A stretch of 64,000 bases of DNA from Nemopilema nomurai (GCA_003864495.1 ML133373.1:1568008-1632007), one strand, 5' to 3'; shown: positions 34,701 to 48,159, counted from the first letter of the stretch. Made by a program: numbers and translations. Notes: generated from the sequence alone by a model not told the origin.

Positions 34701-37700
34701 ATTGTTTTAAATTCGCATTTCAGCAACAGAAAAGAGCCATGGAAGAGATGTGTAAGAATTCACATTTTATGAGTGATAATGTAATTCAATGATTATATGA
34801 TTATGTGCTTATGTGATCACATGGCTAAATGATTTTTCTACAAGCAATTTCGTGTAAGTCTTTGCTGCAATATCTTTGCATTTGCTGATTGCTTCATTAA
34901 CTCATGTGCTTTATTGTAAAGGATCAGTTACAACGAAATAAGTTAGTTTCCGTGGGATTCCGTTTAATTCTAGACATATCAATTCTTTGAACATTCCCTC
35001 TCTAAATTTCCGACGAAGTGTACACAACTAAGGCTATTATTCTCCAAGTAAACCCTAGTAAGTTTGCCATGCTCCTCCAAAGCGTGCTTCTTGCCTTCGC
35101 TAATCCTTCTCCTCTTTTAGCGATCACGTGACAGCTACGTCATCCTTTCTTTTAGCCATGGACAATGTTGAAGAAGGAGAGGGATTGATGCCAGTGATGC
35201 CAACACCCAAAGTTGTCGCCACTAACAAGAAAAGGAAAAATGTGCAAGACGCTGCCGAGATGGAAGGAGGTTCGTGACTCCCTTTTGCAGTGGAGCCTTA
35301 TGCGGGGTCTGGCACTACTATTACCTACCAATTAGGTTTAAGCAATGAATTAACCGCAACAGGTTTAACAAGATCGGGCTCCTCCGCAGTCTTGGAGGGT
35401 AAACAAAATTAGATCGGCCATCTTGAAAAGTAGCTAATCAAAAGGTAAAATAGCATGTTAATGTCCTTCTTCGTATCCGGTAGTACTACTTTTACAAGAC
35501 AATTGGCTTTTGGACTAACGATATTCGGGCATTATATTACCGAGCTGTGTCATTAAGGTGTCACATGGCACTCCTGAAGTTTTGCAAGGTAGCAATAAGC
35601 ATAGGCCAATCTTTGTGTATTATTGTCAGAATCGTCTTTAGATTTCGTTTTGCTAATCAGTTATAGACTTCAAGCTAATGCATTTCATCTACCACAGGAA
35701 CATCAGATGTTAGAAAAGAGACTATTGAATGCCCTGAGGTGATTAAAAAACTCATTACATTATCTGGACCAAGTAGCCAATACTTTTCCTTTCGGCCTCA
35801 TCGGATAATTTTAACTGTGCGGATGCTACTTACTAGTGTAGCACATCCCTGTAAGAGAAGCATTCTATTTTCCCTGATATCAGCTTCACTATTTAAGTTC
35901 TGAGTAATTGCATTGGACATTGGGATAACTTCAGATGGAAATAAGAGGCGTGCCTTTGCATAAAATGGCATTCGAATACGCCAGTGTTTCTAGCACGTGT
36001 CTGCTGCCTTTGACTAGTATTTAGTAAACATTGTGTTACGATACTCCTGTACAGTGAGCCAACGCAAAGGACGTTCCCCAGCAAGCAAGCATATGGGAAT
36101 GATGGGAGTGTTCATGGTAGACTTTGCCAGCCATATTGTACAAAGAAGCCTCCATAAACATACACTTAGTAGAAAAGTATTTGTACTATCCCGCTGCGCA
36201 GCCAGGGTACATGCTGTGTGGTGCGGAGGAGAGGATTTAAAAGAAAGATCTCCGAGAAAATCCAACAGCTATATCATTTGGGAAAATAGTTTCATCGGAT
36301 GATCACCTTTGTACAGTCAAGGTATTCTTCGACCTGAATTCTTGCCATTGTTGTAAAGTGTAACTTTTTACTTTGCAGGAGATAGAGCTCGTTTTCCGTC
36401 CACTAGTTCGCAACGGAGGCTCAGGGTCGATGGACAGTCAAGCCAGATACCTGATTACGTCACCAAATGCAACAGGTCAGTCAGCATGGTGCTCACTAGC
36501 CTAGGCTTTTCATTGGAATAAGAAGTCGGCCCGACCTAGCGAACGCGCGTTGTGTACGACTTTGAAAGGATTCTTAAGGCAATAGAGTCAATCCGACAGT
36601 CGGTCCGACTTAATCATAGTTTGTGTTATCCGAAGCTACCCGAATTCAAATCTAGGGCATTAATGGGAAAATCGCACAAGTGCGGGAAATAAATAAACGT
36701 TGAGTTGGGAACTGATCTGCCGTCTTAAAATTTCGAACGCTGTTCTTGCCAAGATGATGATGATGATGTTCTTGTTCCTGCTCCAAAGCATCATGTTTAC
36801 TGGTTTATTAGTTGATAATTATTTATTGATAGTTTATGTTTCCTTCAATCCTTGTTGCCTTTTAAGTGACATTCGTAATTCATTATCTTGCAGTCGATCA
36901 TCTGTCAATTTACCTTTCGACAAGACTGGGACTCACTAAGCAAAAGGAAGGTATGACGTAATTTCCAGCCTCGTTTACTTGAAACAGTGATAAGTCACGT
37001 GATGTAGGGTTCACCACAGAAACTCGCTATTCTCACAGTTCAGTGTCTCACTTTAGCGTGCTCTGTGCCTAAAGTTTTTTGCATAACCTGGCTATTTCTA
37101 AAGACCTCTTTCCCTTCTTAAATTTTAAGCTCGCTAATTTGTAGATGTACGTTCAGAACAATGTGATAGTTTGATATTCAGTACGCGTTGTTCTTTGTGG
37201 AAATGACCTTTTCCTGGAAAACCGCAAATTAAGGGACTCACCCATTCCTGTTTACTATACAAAGGAGGAAAAACCAACTTCAGAGTTCAATTGAAAGTGC
37301 TACCCAATCGTATGGCGTGCATATACCGCCAAAAATAGCTCTTTCTAAAATTTCAGCACAATGTTTAAAAGTTTAGTGATCTTCTAAAAGTTCACTTGCT
37401 CTGCATTCTCATGTAAGGCTAGTCTTAAAATTTCATTCATTTCCAAAGTTTCAACCACCGTTCAACATTTTCTAACATTTCAATCACTCTAAAGTTTCAG
37501 TGGCGTCTCCAAAATTTCAATGGTGAATGTTGATAACCTCTTCCTGAACTTTGCCAAGCAGCCTCCTTTTGTGCTCCAACACAAGGAAAGTCATGGCGGA
37601 AGCTTCTCTGCCACAACGATGGTCCGCTGCTGATTTGCTTTGTGACATGATCAGAAGAATAAGAATTGCCTGCGAAAGATCATCATTAAATGACGAAAAC

Positions 37701-40700
37701 ATGGCAGATTCGATTCATTTTAGGATTGACTACCTTATTCATACAATTTTAAGGTACGAAGATGTTGTTCCTGGCCAAACTTCAAATCTGAGGGGAGTTA
37801 GTAACGTTACCTGACACATACGGGCGTGACATATACGGGCTTTTCTGACATATACGGGCGTCTAGAATAGGCGATGTTATTCGTTGAATATTTACCCCCC
37901 AGCTTTTCCAAAACTGAATTTTATTCCATTCTGCGATTATTTTCGGCGTATTAACCTTCATGGAAGAAAGCGTTAACACCACCAACTAATAAATTACTGG
38001 CCGACCTGCAGGTTAGGACAAGTAGGCCTGTGAAATCAAAATACAGTTCTCTGTGGGTTGAGCATTTATCGATTTGAAGTTCAAATCTCAACAACATTTT
38101 CGCCAAATGTCATATAATTTTTCACAAACCCCCAAGTCCAAAACATTAGGCCCTTCTGCGGAAATTGCTATCAAGGGCAAAGCCCGAATTGATAAACACT
38201 ACTTGTCAGAAGGGGATTTCCGAACATACAAAAGCCTTTCACTTGGGTAGTAACGGCGCTGCAGTGAATCTGCCATGTTTTCGTCATTTAATGATGATCT
38301 TTCGCAATCAATTCTTATTCTCCTGATCATGTCACAAAGCAAATCAGCAGCGGACCATCGTTGTGGCAGAGAAGCTTCCGCCATGACTTTCCTTGTGTTG
38401 GAGCACAAAAGGAGGCTGCTTGGCAAAGTTCAGGAAGAGGTTATCAACATTCACCATTGAAATTTTGGAGACGCCACTGAAACTTTAGGGTGATTGAAAT
38501 TTTAGAAAATGTTGAACGGTGGTTGAAACTTTGGAAGTGACTGAAATTTCTCGCAGAGCAAGCGATTGGAATTTTAGAAACGTTGCTTAAGTAGTTGAAA
38601 TTTTAGAAAATGTTGAACGGTGGTTGAAACTTTGGAAATGAATGAAATTTTAAGACTAGCCTTACATGAGAATGCAGAGCAAGTGAACTTTTAGAAGATC
38701 ACTAAACTTTTAAACATTGTGCTGAAATTTTAGAAAGGGCTATTTTTGGCGGTATATGCACGCCATACAATCGGGTCTCTCTTGCGCAAACTCATCCAGT
38801 CGTTGATGTTATGAAAAAGCTATGAATTTCATGAATGAGTCTTGGCGGCTAACGGCCACTGTTTTTTCAACAAACACACCAGTTATAATAACAATCATCA
38901 ATTATTTCTCACAGGCCGATGTATTTGGCCCAAAATATTTATCTACTTACCCAAATATGTGTCTAAAAGCTTCCTGTTCTTGAACTCAAGGACTATTTTC
39001 ATGTTTAAAATGGGATATTTTTCGCAGTATTAATTCCTTAACAATAGCAACAGCGGGAACATAGTTTCTTTCAGATTGTACATAGCATTCAAAAGTCATT
39101 TATTGCTTTTTCTTAGTATTATAAAGTTATGTACTAAAAATCATTTGTTGGTTGATTCCTTACAAATGAGTCTTTGCTTTCTACTTCTGAAAAGGTTCAT
39201 AATAAGTTGTACAAAGAGAATGTAGAAAGGAATTCGAACCAGAACAAATTTTTAAGATATCTTTAGAAAGTCATAATTTCCATATTTCGTGCTGAGCCCC
39301 GTATGTTTATAAATCAAATGAGCAGGAACCAAAATCCAAATAAGCACACAAGTTGAAGTTAAACTCTTTGGTTTTGATTTTTGCTATTTAATGCTCTGTG
39401 AAAGGATACTTTTGGTTTTGAAATTATTTTTCCCCAAAGCAATTTTCTAACGTTTGAAAAGCTTTTCCAATGAAGTTTAGTGGGACCGCGAGAAAATTTA
39501 CCTGATTTGAGTTGTTCTATGAACCTAGCTCACCATTCGATCACCGATTTTTCGTCTTCAGAGCAAAGCGAAGAGAACCCAGTGACTCAGTCACTCAATG
39601 CCAACATCTGCGAAACGAAACAGTTTGACATTTGCGTCGCATTGCCGTCCGGCGAACATCAGGTGATTGCCACGTGACTTAAAATGTTGTTTATGGTTTC
39701 CAGAGACTAGTTGTGGCTGCCATTAGACTGCAAGGTATCCTCGCCCAGCTGTCATCTTTTTGAAGTATTGGAAACATTGTCATTTTCTTGTAGAAATTTT
39801 ATGTTAAGATATACACATGATGGAATATAGATGAAATGTAGTCATTGACTGGCTCGTTAGTATCATTCATACATTTCTTTCTATGTTTGTTTTAAGTGTG
39901 AACTATTACAAGACTATCGTTATGTTTTATGCGTGTGTAAAGCTTATATTCTGCTTACAATCATATTTTGTCACTCAGGTGTTGGACGGAACGATGACTC
40001 TGGAGCAAATAAACGAGAAGGTGCGTAGACGAGTTTTGTCTTTCCGTGTTTTGTCCTGGGCCACATATCGATGACCCAAAAGACTGTTCTGAAGATATCC
40101 ATTTATTGCATGCTGTTGATTGACATAATGCTTATAATTGACAGGCATCAATGTCACTGCACCTGATCCTGAATCATAGGCATTTGATGGTTTCGATACA
40201 CCCTTGTCGCAGTTTTGTATAATTTAGGCCTTTTTCTGTACAATATTACGTCATGTCTCATGAAAAACTGAGAAGGAGGCTTGATTAAGATGGTTGAAAT
40301 CTTTCGTGAGATCTCGCTATATCCTATTAGTTACACTTCTCTATGATAAAAATGTGAATTACATTGAGAAATGTCTGTATCAAATGCTCAACACCGTGTA
40401 GACAGTACGAGTTTGTAGTATATAAAGCAGAATGTTTACAAGTTGCTGCTCTGAGTTTCAAGCTAGCTGCGGATTATGTATGGGTATGCATACCAATCTG
40501 AACAATATATAGATCTAAAAAACAATGCTAGGTAGTCGACTGTTTTTATCACACAGTGTGACTGTGCTTCTGTAGTAATTTGTGCGTTATTTTTAGCATT
40601 GGAATCAAAACAAGCCACTCGAGATGTATTACTCAAGGTCCCAAGATGAATCATAATTTACGGAGCATGCAGGTGGCTACTGGTAGGGATCCGTCTTATC

Positions 40701-40880
40701 TTTTGTTTCAATCAGTTTGTGGTTTCAGCTAAAGAACTATCGTCAGTTAGTGATAGAGCCATTGGCGATTTTCATTCCGTTGTTTTGCCATACACTATTT
40801 GTGTGCTAAGATGCATAGAGACACCTTTAGGAAAGGTGAATTGGAGACTCTACGGACCAGGCTACAAGCATGATTGTTTT
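31747..40880 (+). CDS. RNF2: RING1/RNF2 Polycomb PRC1 E3 ubiquitin ligase
   Basis: Thirteen well-supported exons: 31747-31789, 32336-32481, 33047-33096, 33343-33430, 33726-33761, 34203-34316, 34724-34751, 35156-35269, 35698-35738, 36379-36475, 36894-36950, 39481-39662, 39979-40020. They give 346 codons in continuous phase. The RING finger is [47 protein letters not shown], nearly identical to human RNF2, with [14 protein letters not shown] after it. The C-terminal RAWUL domain starts at EIELVFRPL, continues [10 protein letters not shown] and ends [17 protein letters not shown]1 RING1/RNF2 monoubiquitinates histone H2A and silences developmental genes; the domain set supports that role here. 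The last exon is not certain: a frame at about 40829-40879 reading [17 protein letters not shown] then TGA is the best candidate, by loose similarity to EKYWKVNKPMELYYAP. Confidence 0.93.
36951..39480. other. Largest RNF2 intron, hosting the foldback element
   Basis: Apart from the foldback element at 37302-38776, the 2.5-kb intron is AT-rich and shows no other feature. It ends at the acceptor before 39481. Confidence 0.6.
37302..38776. mobile_element. Long foldback element (inverted-repeat arms of 410 and 511 bp) in RNF2 intron
   Basis: 37302-37711 is repeated inverted at 38266-38776; the arms begin ACCCAATCGTATGGCG and, read inward from the right, ACCCGATTGTATGGCG. The arms are highly similar. 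The right arm is longer because it carries an internal duplication of about 90 bases (GTTGAACGGTGGTTGAAACT appears twice). Each arm has the same open frame pointing inward, starting [19 protein letters not shown] and continuing to about DENMADS, identical except for one residue. The 554-base centre has GACATATACGGGC repeated at about 37830-37860. No transposase is visible. It could be a foldback transposon or an inverted duplication of an exon-containing fragment. Confidence 0.8.
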
Positions 40881-41781
40881 TGAAGTAGCCCTTTGAATCA
40901 ATAATGCCAGGACCCAACCCATAGCTCTAGGGTGCGAATTTCGGAGCCAGTTCAAAGTAGCATTTTGACTACAACATCCTTTGTCCCCTTTCCACCATAT
41001 TTGACTTGAGTGAAGAAGGGGGGGGGGGGGTATTCCGCCTTCTTTCCTTAAATTGAAGACACAATTTTGATACTGATGTCATTCTGATGCTAATCGATTT
41101 GCCCAACACAAAAGTGTTTCTCTTTTTGGTCCAGGAATTAAGATGACGAATCAAAACCAGCCTCATTCATTTCAATATCAAAACCACTACCAAGTGTCTC
41201 TTAGAAAATTACAAAAAACCATTACAGCATTTCCTAAACAAAGTGCCCCGCCCATAGTATGAAGTTTGTGATTTTTTGCTCTTATAAGGAGCACCGAATA
41301 TTTCTTGCAGATGCTTTTCAAGGCATTATGTGCTAATTGCTAAGCGCTTGGGCACTTCTTGCAGTGAATTTAAAGTGAATTTAATAACGCTTATAAAGCG
41401 AATTCAAGAGCAAACGATTAAATAGAATTAAATAAGTGCCTAAATAAGAAAATTCGATTAATTTTGTCGTCCCTAAACAGAAGATAATTTTATCCTATTG
41501 TACTGCTTTTCTCCAGAGGGACTGTTGTTCAAAGAAGTTTGGAATAGGGATCTCTGTTGACCCAGCATGTTCTCGCTCGGACATGTTAGGCCCATTTCAT
41601 ATCAACCTCGACAAATCCCTGCATCACTCTGACTCCAACCCCAAGCTTGCGTATTTCATGCCAAATTGTCCTTTATTCATACTACATCATCCCCTACAAT
41701 TCTTGCGCTCCATCCTTGACACGGAATCGAGACCAACTTTCGGTACCGCCACTTCGAGGCTCCACACCTTGCGCCGTTTAA
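40881..41781. other. Convergent intergenic region RNF2 / espin
   Basis: The 3' ends of two genes meet here. A G-run of about 11 bases lies at 41019. No extra coding signal was found on either strand, and neither poly(A) signal can be assigned with confidence. Confidence 0.45.
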
Positions 41782-44700
41782 TCACCACATTAAGGCTTTC
41801 CCAGTCTCCATCCCATCGACTGTGTTGTTGATTTTGAGCGAGTCGAGCTCAAACCCGGTCGTCTGCTTACTTGCCACTACAAAATCGAGCGACTCCTCCG
41901 GCTTTGGCAGCGGTACATGTCCCTCCTCGACTGACTCAATCGATTCCACCCGGCCCTTCAGAGTCTGATCCAGCGCCATTGACGTCAAATTCGATAGGTC
42001 CGGTTCGGTGTAGCCCGGCTGCAGTGCCGAGAGTCTCTTTGTGTTCACTTTCTGTTGGTTCGGCAGCTGAATCTCCTCCCCTGCGGCGGAGAAGTACGGC
42101 AGATGCTCCAATGAGATCGATTTGCGTTTCTTTGTTTTCATCTGAATCGATTTTATGATGTTGAATTTATCGCTGCCTTTTCTCTCGAAGATGGCGTCGC
42201 TCGAACTTGCCAGGCTTGATACACTTTGCACTTTGTAGATCTGGAAAATATTAATCGATTACAAAGTATCAATTGATTACTAAGCTTTAATCGATTACTC
42301 AGTATTAATTGATTGCAAAGTATCAATTGATTACTAAATTTCAATCGATTACTTATTATTAATTGTTCGCAAAGTATTTATTGATTACAAAGTATTAACT
42401 GATTACGAAGTTTTAACCGATTACTTAGTATTAATTGATCAAAAGGTACTAATTTATTATAAAATATCAATTTATTGTTACGTTTTTATTCGTACGCATA
42501 TTTTATGTAGCTTTAAGAGGCTTTAGAATCTCTAATCTCTTTCAAAATTATGACTGTTAAATTTCGCAATCTTGAAGATTCCATCACCTTCTTGGTTTTG
42601 ACGTTCGCGTAGTTTGACGAACTTTTTCAAAGATTTTCGCAATAACTTCCACGCGGTGTTTGCCTGTTTTTCATATAACATTAGTTTATCATATCATTAG
42701 TTTATTAGTAAATACCAGTATTTTTTACCTTTTCTCGCTTTCCAGATCTCAGAGATGAAACGAGAGAGCCAATCGTGTTCCTCACACTTGACCACCGACT
42801 CGCATTCTACGCAAATAGGAACATATCAGAAATTTCCTGACAAATCGAAGCCAAACAAGTAGGCATTAATTCCTGTTATTGGCGACAAAGAATATCGACC
42901 TTGTGTAATAAAAGACTTGTCTTTGTAGATTAACCATGCTAACTTATAACACCACTTCATGTGATCTCACAGTTCTGTTTTTGTCAATACAATAAACTTC
43001 AATGCAAGTTTTTACATAAACTTTCAATTTCTTGTTGTTTACACTTTTAACTTTTTAACTTCTAAAGAGTCGATGAACATCATAAACTTGTTTCTACGTG
43101 GCTGTTGGATTAATTGTGTAACCCTGTTCTGCGTCTGAAGGTTGCTAGCAAGCACTTTGAATAATCATTAACTACCGCCTTCCCCCACATACAACCGTAA
43201 TATCTAGCAGTTCATAGCTACCTGTTTGTAGTCTCTGTTCAGATTACTTGAAAAGAAGGCTGCTGCATCATGGCGGATAACACCATGACTACCATGACTG
43301 GGCAGCGGTAATGTTCTTATTAAATAATGCTCCTTCGAATCATTCATCGTCACGTTGCCATTTACCGGTTCGTCCGTGTTTTGTTTTTTCTTGCTTTTCC
43401 CAATATTCCATCCTTTAGTTGAGTTTTTATTTCCTCTACCTGTTTCTTTTAAGGCGCGGTTTTTCGTGTTAGGCAAAATACCGATGAAGCCTTTTGGAAG
43501 TTTGATCTTCTTCTGTGGATGGGGCTCGTGGCTCGCTCCTCGATAGAATGTCCTCGAAGCTTCCTTCCCTTGAAACTTTTCTTTTCTTTTCTTTAATCTT
43601 TCTGACCCGTCAATCACAATAATTGTTTTTGTTTCAACCACTTCGGATTTGCTACCAACTTTTTCAGTATTGTTACTGCTTCGTGCTTCATAAAGATTTT
43701 CAGCGGAACTCTTTCTCATTTCATGGAAGTTACCCGATTTTCTATTTTCTGTGTCCTCGTCCGGTATCTTCAGGTCACTCAGATTGTCTCGAGAAGATCT
43801 CAATGTTCCGTTGTGAAATATTGTCACGGGAACATCCGGTCCATTCTGCGACTTACTCCTAGGCTCCTTTTTTCCTGTATTTAACTGCGAACTAAGGTCT
43901 TGAAAGAACTCGAAACTCGGTCGCCTCGTGAAAGCCCTTCCGGCATTTTTGTCTGCCTCCATCACGCTTTGGATCAGGTCCGGTCGCGAGCTCCGGTCTG
44001 TGGATCGATACGGCAACGAGAATGCAGTGCTGTCCTGTAAGCCCTTCTTCAAATGAAGTTTGTCAAGAAGATGGCCTATGCTGCCCCGGTTTAAAGTCCG
44101 CGCACGCGCTTGGTACTTGGCATTTTTGTCTTTGAACGAACTCCTCTTCTTCACATTCCTGCTTCCTTTTAGGCCCTGGTCTTCTTTCTTCTTCGCGGCA
44201 TCTTCTTTCTCATCAAACTCGATATCAATCAGATTCGATTTTTGCCATTCTTCCCGGTTCTTCCGCATCCGGTCTAGTAGTTCTTCGTCCACTACCCCTC
44301 CGGGTGCAATCATGAATCCGTTTTCCATTGCGTAATTAACCTCATTATTGTTTTCTTGTGTTGGAAACGAGGCCTTGACTGGCAAGGAGGCTAGTGTCTC
44401 GTCGCCGTTTTCGTCGAAGCGTACTTTTTTCAGGCTTGTTTTGTGTCTCACTTTCCTTTCTTCCCCCGGAGTCGTGTTTTGCCACTAGTAAAGATTAAAC
44501 ATGCATCTCGTCATTGCAGTTAGCCTGGGTTTCAGAAAGATTTAGTTACTTCTGCGATGCAAAAGTCTATGAAAGAATCATTGTCTTTGAGGTTGACGAG
44601 AATTATTCACTTAGAACAGAACGCAATTATTTGCGCATATAAATAATTCACGATATTGATTGAGTAAATATTCGTCTTCTCGGTGGGAATTTAATTTGTG

Positions 44701-47700
44701 ATTCTTGACCAGAGATTAGAAGCAAGCTGGGGAAGTTTAACTTGAAGGTGATTCTTTCAAGCTTTTCAAATGTCTGAAAAATGATTTTGCGATAACGTTT
44801 TGTGCTTTCAATGACCATCTCAAATCGTCTGTATCAAATGAAGAGTGTTGCAGTTTGACATTTCGTTAGTATTTTCGTCAGTTTTTGGGGAATGAACGTA
44901 AAGCTTAGCAACAATTGGAGAATAGTAAGTGACGAAATAGCCATTTCTTGAGCAACTCCTTGTTGGAAGATAAGTCTGTCGTTGATGCATTCACTATGGG
45001 GTTTTCTTACATTTGTTTGTATTTTGGTATCTGGGTGCATTTAGACGGTTTACCTCATGTATGACGCACTGTGACTAGGCCATAATAAACTTACTGTGTT
45101 TAGAAAATCAGCACATTCCGTGTGTCCCCTCTCGATGCATATATCCAGCGGCATACGACCGGTTTTGTCCATCTGATTAATCAGATCACTGCGTCTGTAA
45201 GGTATAAAGATTCACGATTGATTATCTGATTGATTTAGTTATTGGCTGTTTTGTAATCTATCGAAAGTGCTTTGAAAGTTGTTAAAAGGAAATGATGTGT
45301 TTCTTAGTTAAGGCAGACTACAAGATGTGATGGCTTGTGACAATATACCCGTTTGGCCTCATCAACCCTCATTTGTTCTCTTTTGAATTCCTTTCACATG
45401 GCCTGGTCCTTTCACATGGCGTTGTTCTATTTGTATATTTGCAATACCAATTATGCAGAATATGGAAGTTTGCATGTTTCCTTGTGAGGATTCATTTCAT
45501 GGATGATATGAAATTTATAAGACGGAAATATTACCGTGACAACAACTTGAATCGTAACGAATTCTGCTTGGAAATTGGGCAAAGTGTTTATGTCACTTAG
45601 GCCATAGCCGTTTGAAAAAGTAATGCAAAAAGGACACCTACAATTTTAAAAAAACTTTGAGCACTTTCAGTTGGTTGTATTCGGCTGCTAGGTGGACTGC
45701 GGCTGCGCCAGTTTTGTCAGCCTCGTCTCCACGAACTCCGCCATGTTCCAACAACCACCTCACCATCTTCCAATGCCCTTCAGCTGATGCTGTGACGTCA
45801 CAAATAATATGAATAAAAAATAATATGAATAAAATAATATGAATAAAGCTTAGAAAAACGTAATGCGTTACCACGGCCACCGTTATCATCATCATCATAA
45901 TTATCGTCACCATTATTGTCATATTTAACAACATCCGCTTAGCTTGTGTTTCTACTAGACGGACATGGGAAATCTACGCTTGGGGTCGTGTTGCCCCCGC
46001 TTTCTCCCATTCCAAGCTACGAGTACCATTATTCACTGAATGTTGTGGGAATTTTCGAAGAAGTAGATCGTTTTTCGAAGGCCTTTTAGAATGAGGGTGT
46101 AGTTTGAAAACAAGAACAGGGGAGTTGCTTACCAAAATGAAGCGGGGTGCACCCCGTAAAATCGATCTGGGTGGGCGAACATCTTGCAAACTGGATAAGG
46201 TATCTCACGCAATCCAAGTGTCCCTCCTGCGCAGAGGCATGCAAGGCCGTCATCCCGTCGTTTGATGGCTCCGAGGCTGAAAGGCGCGAGTACTTTGTCA
46301 GCCACATCAGACAATCCAATTGGCCTTCTTGAGCTGTGAAGAGACAGGCGGCTTACAATAATTTACAACAAAGCTTGGTGCAAGCTCAGTCAGATTGTGT
46401 GGAGACGGGACTATTGACAAACAGAGCCTCTTTAAGCCAAACAGCTCGACACGCCCTTGATACCGAGGCAGTAAAGCCCCTTGATACCGAGGCAGTAAAG
46501 CAGCCGGCATCGCACCAATAGGTTGTGGGTAACAGAATACTGCAAATAATTCTGGGTCACTTGTTTACCTGCGATGTAAAGTGGGAATGTTCCATTGCTG
46601 TCCTGTAAAAGAAGAAAAGGGAGGTTGAGGTACCACAAGGAGTCATCCAGACGCAAATTGAAACCAAAGTGGCAAATGTTAGATTCCTTGTTGAGTTTGA
46701 TTCCTTATTCAACTCTTTCATGACAGTATAATCCATGCAAAAGCTTTAGCTAGCTCTTGTTGTTTACGAAGAAGAAGATCTGACGATCTTGGAATCCAAG
46801 CCTGGAATTGATCGATTCTCATGTTGGGTCACTATGACGTCACAACCATACCCAGTGCAAGGGCCATTTGTGTCAGCGTGTCATCTTACAGACATAGCGT
46901 CAATTACTTACCCACAACAGACAGGGTGCTTACTTTATTGAATCGAGCATTTATATCCTATTTCCATTTGAATGGCCCTTGTTTTAATATATGTACTTTT
47001 CTACCGATTTGAAGTTTATTATTTCAAGGGAAAAAACCGATCTTCATACTTTCGTGTCGAGGCCAGGCGTAGCTTGCTCTTGCAAGTATTGTAGGATGTG
47101 CAGATGACCGCCTGCTGCTGCGTAGTGGGCTGCCACGCAGCCTTCTGAAGATCTACGATTGAGCAGTGACTCCATAAAAAACAAGGAAGATAAATGTTGA
47201 TAGGTAAAATAATTTGGAAGTCATCAAATTTCTGAAGTCATAATCCTTCGTTAACTTAACAAATTCTTCTCTTGGAACTTCCGTTTCGAAGCTGTGATAA
47301 CTTTGTTTTGGTAGTGGTATATTTTAATTAGTTTGAAAGCTAAGTAAAGCATCTGGTTTTTCGAAGAAAGCTTTATAGCCATCTCCCAATTGCCCTCACC
47401 CCCTAGCCTCTAAAATGTGTTCCTTTATGTAGCAAATCTAGGTCAGAATGGGGACTTAGGAATGTAACAAACTCTTATGACGTTATAACCATGAAACTAT
47501 TCAGTTCAATCCTGAGTTACCAGAATACCGAATTGCTGCCTTAAAAATATGTTGGTTTCGGGAAGAGAGAAGGTGGACATATTTGATGGACCACCTGCTA
47601 GTGGCAGCCTGTTGATGCCCCTAATGGAATGTGGCGTGCGCCTGTTTTGTCCCCTCAATGAGACCTGTTTTGTTTATTGTTTAGAGTTTGGCTTTAGGTG

Positions 47701-48159
47701 TGTGCTGTCTCTTACGTCAAAGCAACGTACTTCAAGAGGGCCAGGCAAATACGCACTCAATGCTGTAAAAAGGGGGTTGGTTAAAGCTTGTTTTTGTTAG
47801 TGATACGGTCGTGCCAATGCACCCTAATGCTCAGACAATAAATAAAACACAGGCAACATTCATTTATGGTATTAATTGCAGCTTGGTTATCTGCTATTCC
47901 AGGTCTCTCAGTCACTCAAAGACATTGTGTACAAACACTATTCTTCGAACATGCATCTGCTTTGAGTCACTAACCTCGCCGTTGTGTTGCCTCCATGTTG
48001 CATTGCCCATTGCAGTCCTGTTACATTTCCGTCATAAGAAAACTGGTGCACCAGCGACAGTCCATTGCTATCCAGCGCATTTACGTTGAGTTTGCCCGCG
48101 GCATGTCTCTCTTCCAGGATCCTTATCATCCTCTTATGTGAGTTTGTTCCTGTGTTCAT
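41782..48159 (-). CDS. ESPN: Espin-family ankyrin-repeat actin-bundling protein
   Basis: Exons, 5' to 3': 48159-47975, 47152-47050, 46602-46569, 46333-46133, 45789-45642, 45194-45095, 44484-43222, 42806-42729, 42663-42588, 42230-41782; total 2637 bases, 878 residues. Residues about 1-257 are ankyrin repeats: CVAAHYAAAGGHLHILQYL, GTFPLYIAAQEGQLDCLMWL, DGMTALHASAQEGHLDCV, GCTPLHFASAEGHWKMVRWL, GAAAVHLAAEYNQLKVLK, GRMPLDICIERGHTECADFL. The order and wording of these match espin/espin-like. Next comes a 421-residue basic, Ser/Lys-rich exon and a 149-residue tail. Espins bundle actin in microvilli and stereocilia; a sensory or microvillar role is inferred. The last three exons can also be read in another phase; the chosen one needs an acceptor at CTACAAAG rather than the stronger TTTTCCAG 10 bases earlier. 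Start is ATG 48159 or 48177, and a further upstream exon is possible. Confidence 0.85.
42243..42480. repeat. Minisatellite, about 17-bp unit, in espin intron
   Basis: About thirteen imperfect copies of a unit close to AATTGATTACTAAGTAT, alternating AATTGATT and AATCGATT. It fills the intron just upstream of the last espin exon and directly abuts its acceptor, which may explain why the 3' splice choice is ambiguous. Confidence 0.85.
45801..45850. repeat. AATAATATGAATAAA short tandem repeat in espin intron
   Basis: AATAATATGAATAAA repeats about three times next to the acceptor of the espin exon at 45642-45789. It is a small AT-rich expansion. Confidence 0.65.
46457..46501. repeat. Duplicated 22-mer in espin intron
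   Basis: CTTGATACCGAGGCAGTAAAGC appears twice in immediate succession (split here as CTTGATACCGAGG plus CAGTAAAGC). It creates the Leu/Gly-Ile-Lys repeats seen in the overlapping frames, which are not genes. Confidence 0.7.

Noticed and set aside
36033..36302. Overlapping 80-90-codon frames on both strands
   Set aside because: They lie in an RNF2 intron, have no splice context in phase with the gene and no recognisable content.
41871..42158. Pro/Ser-rich plus-strand frame
   Set aside because: Shadow of the last espin exon on the minus strand, which fits the espin exon chain in phase.
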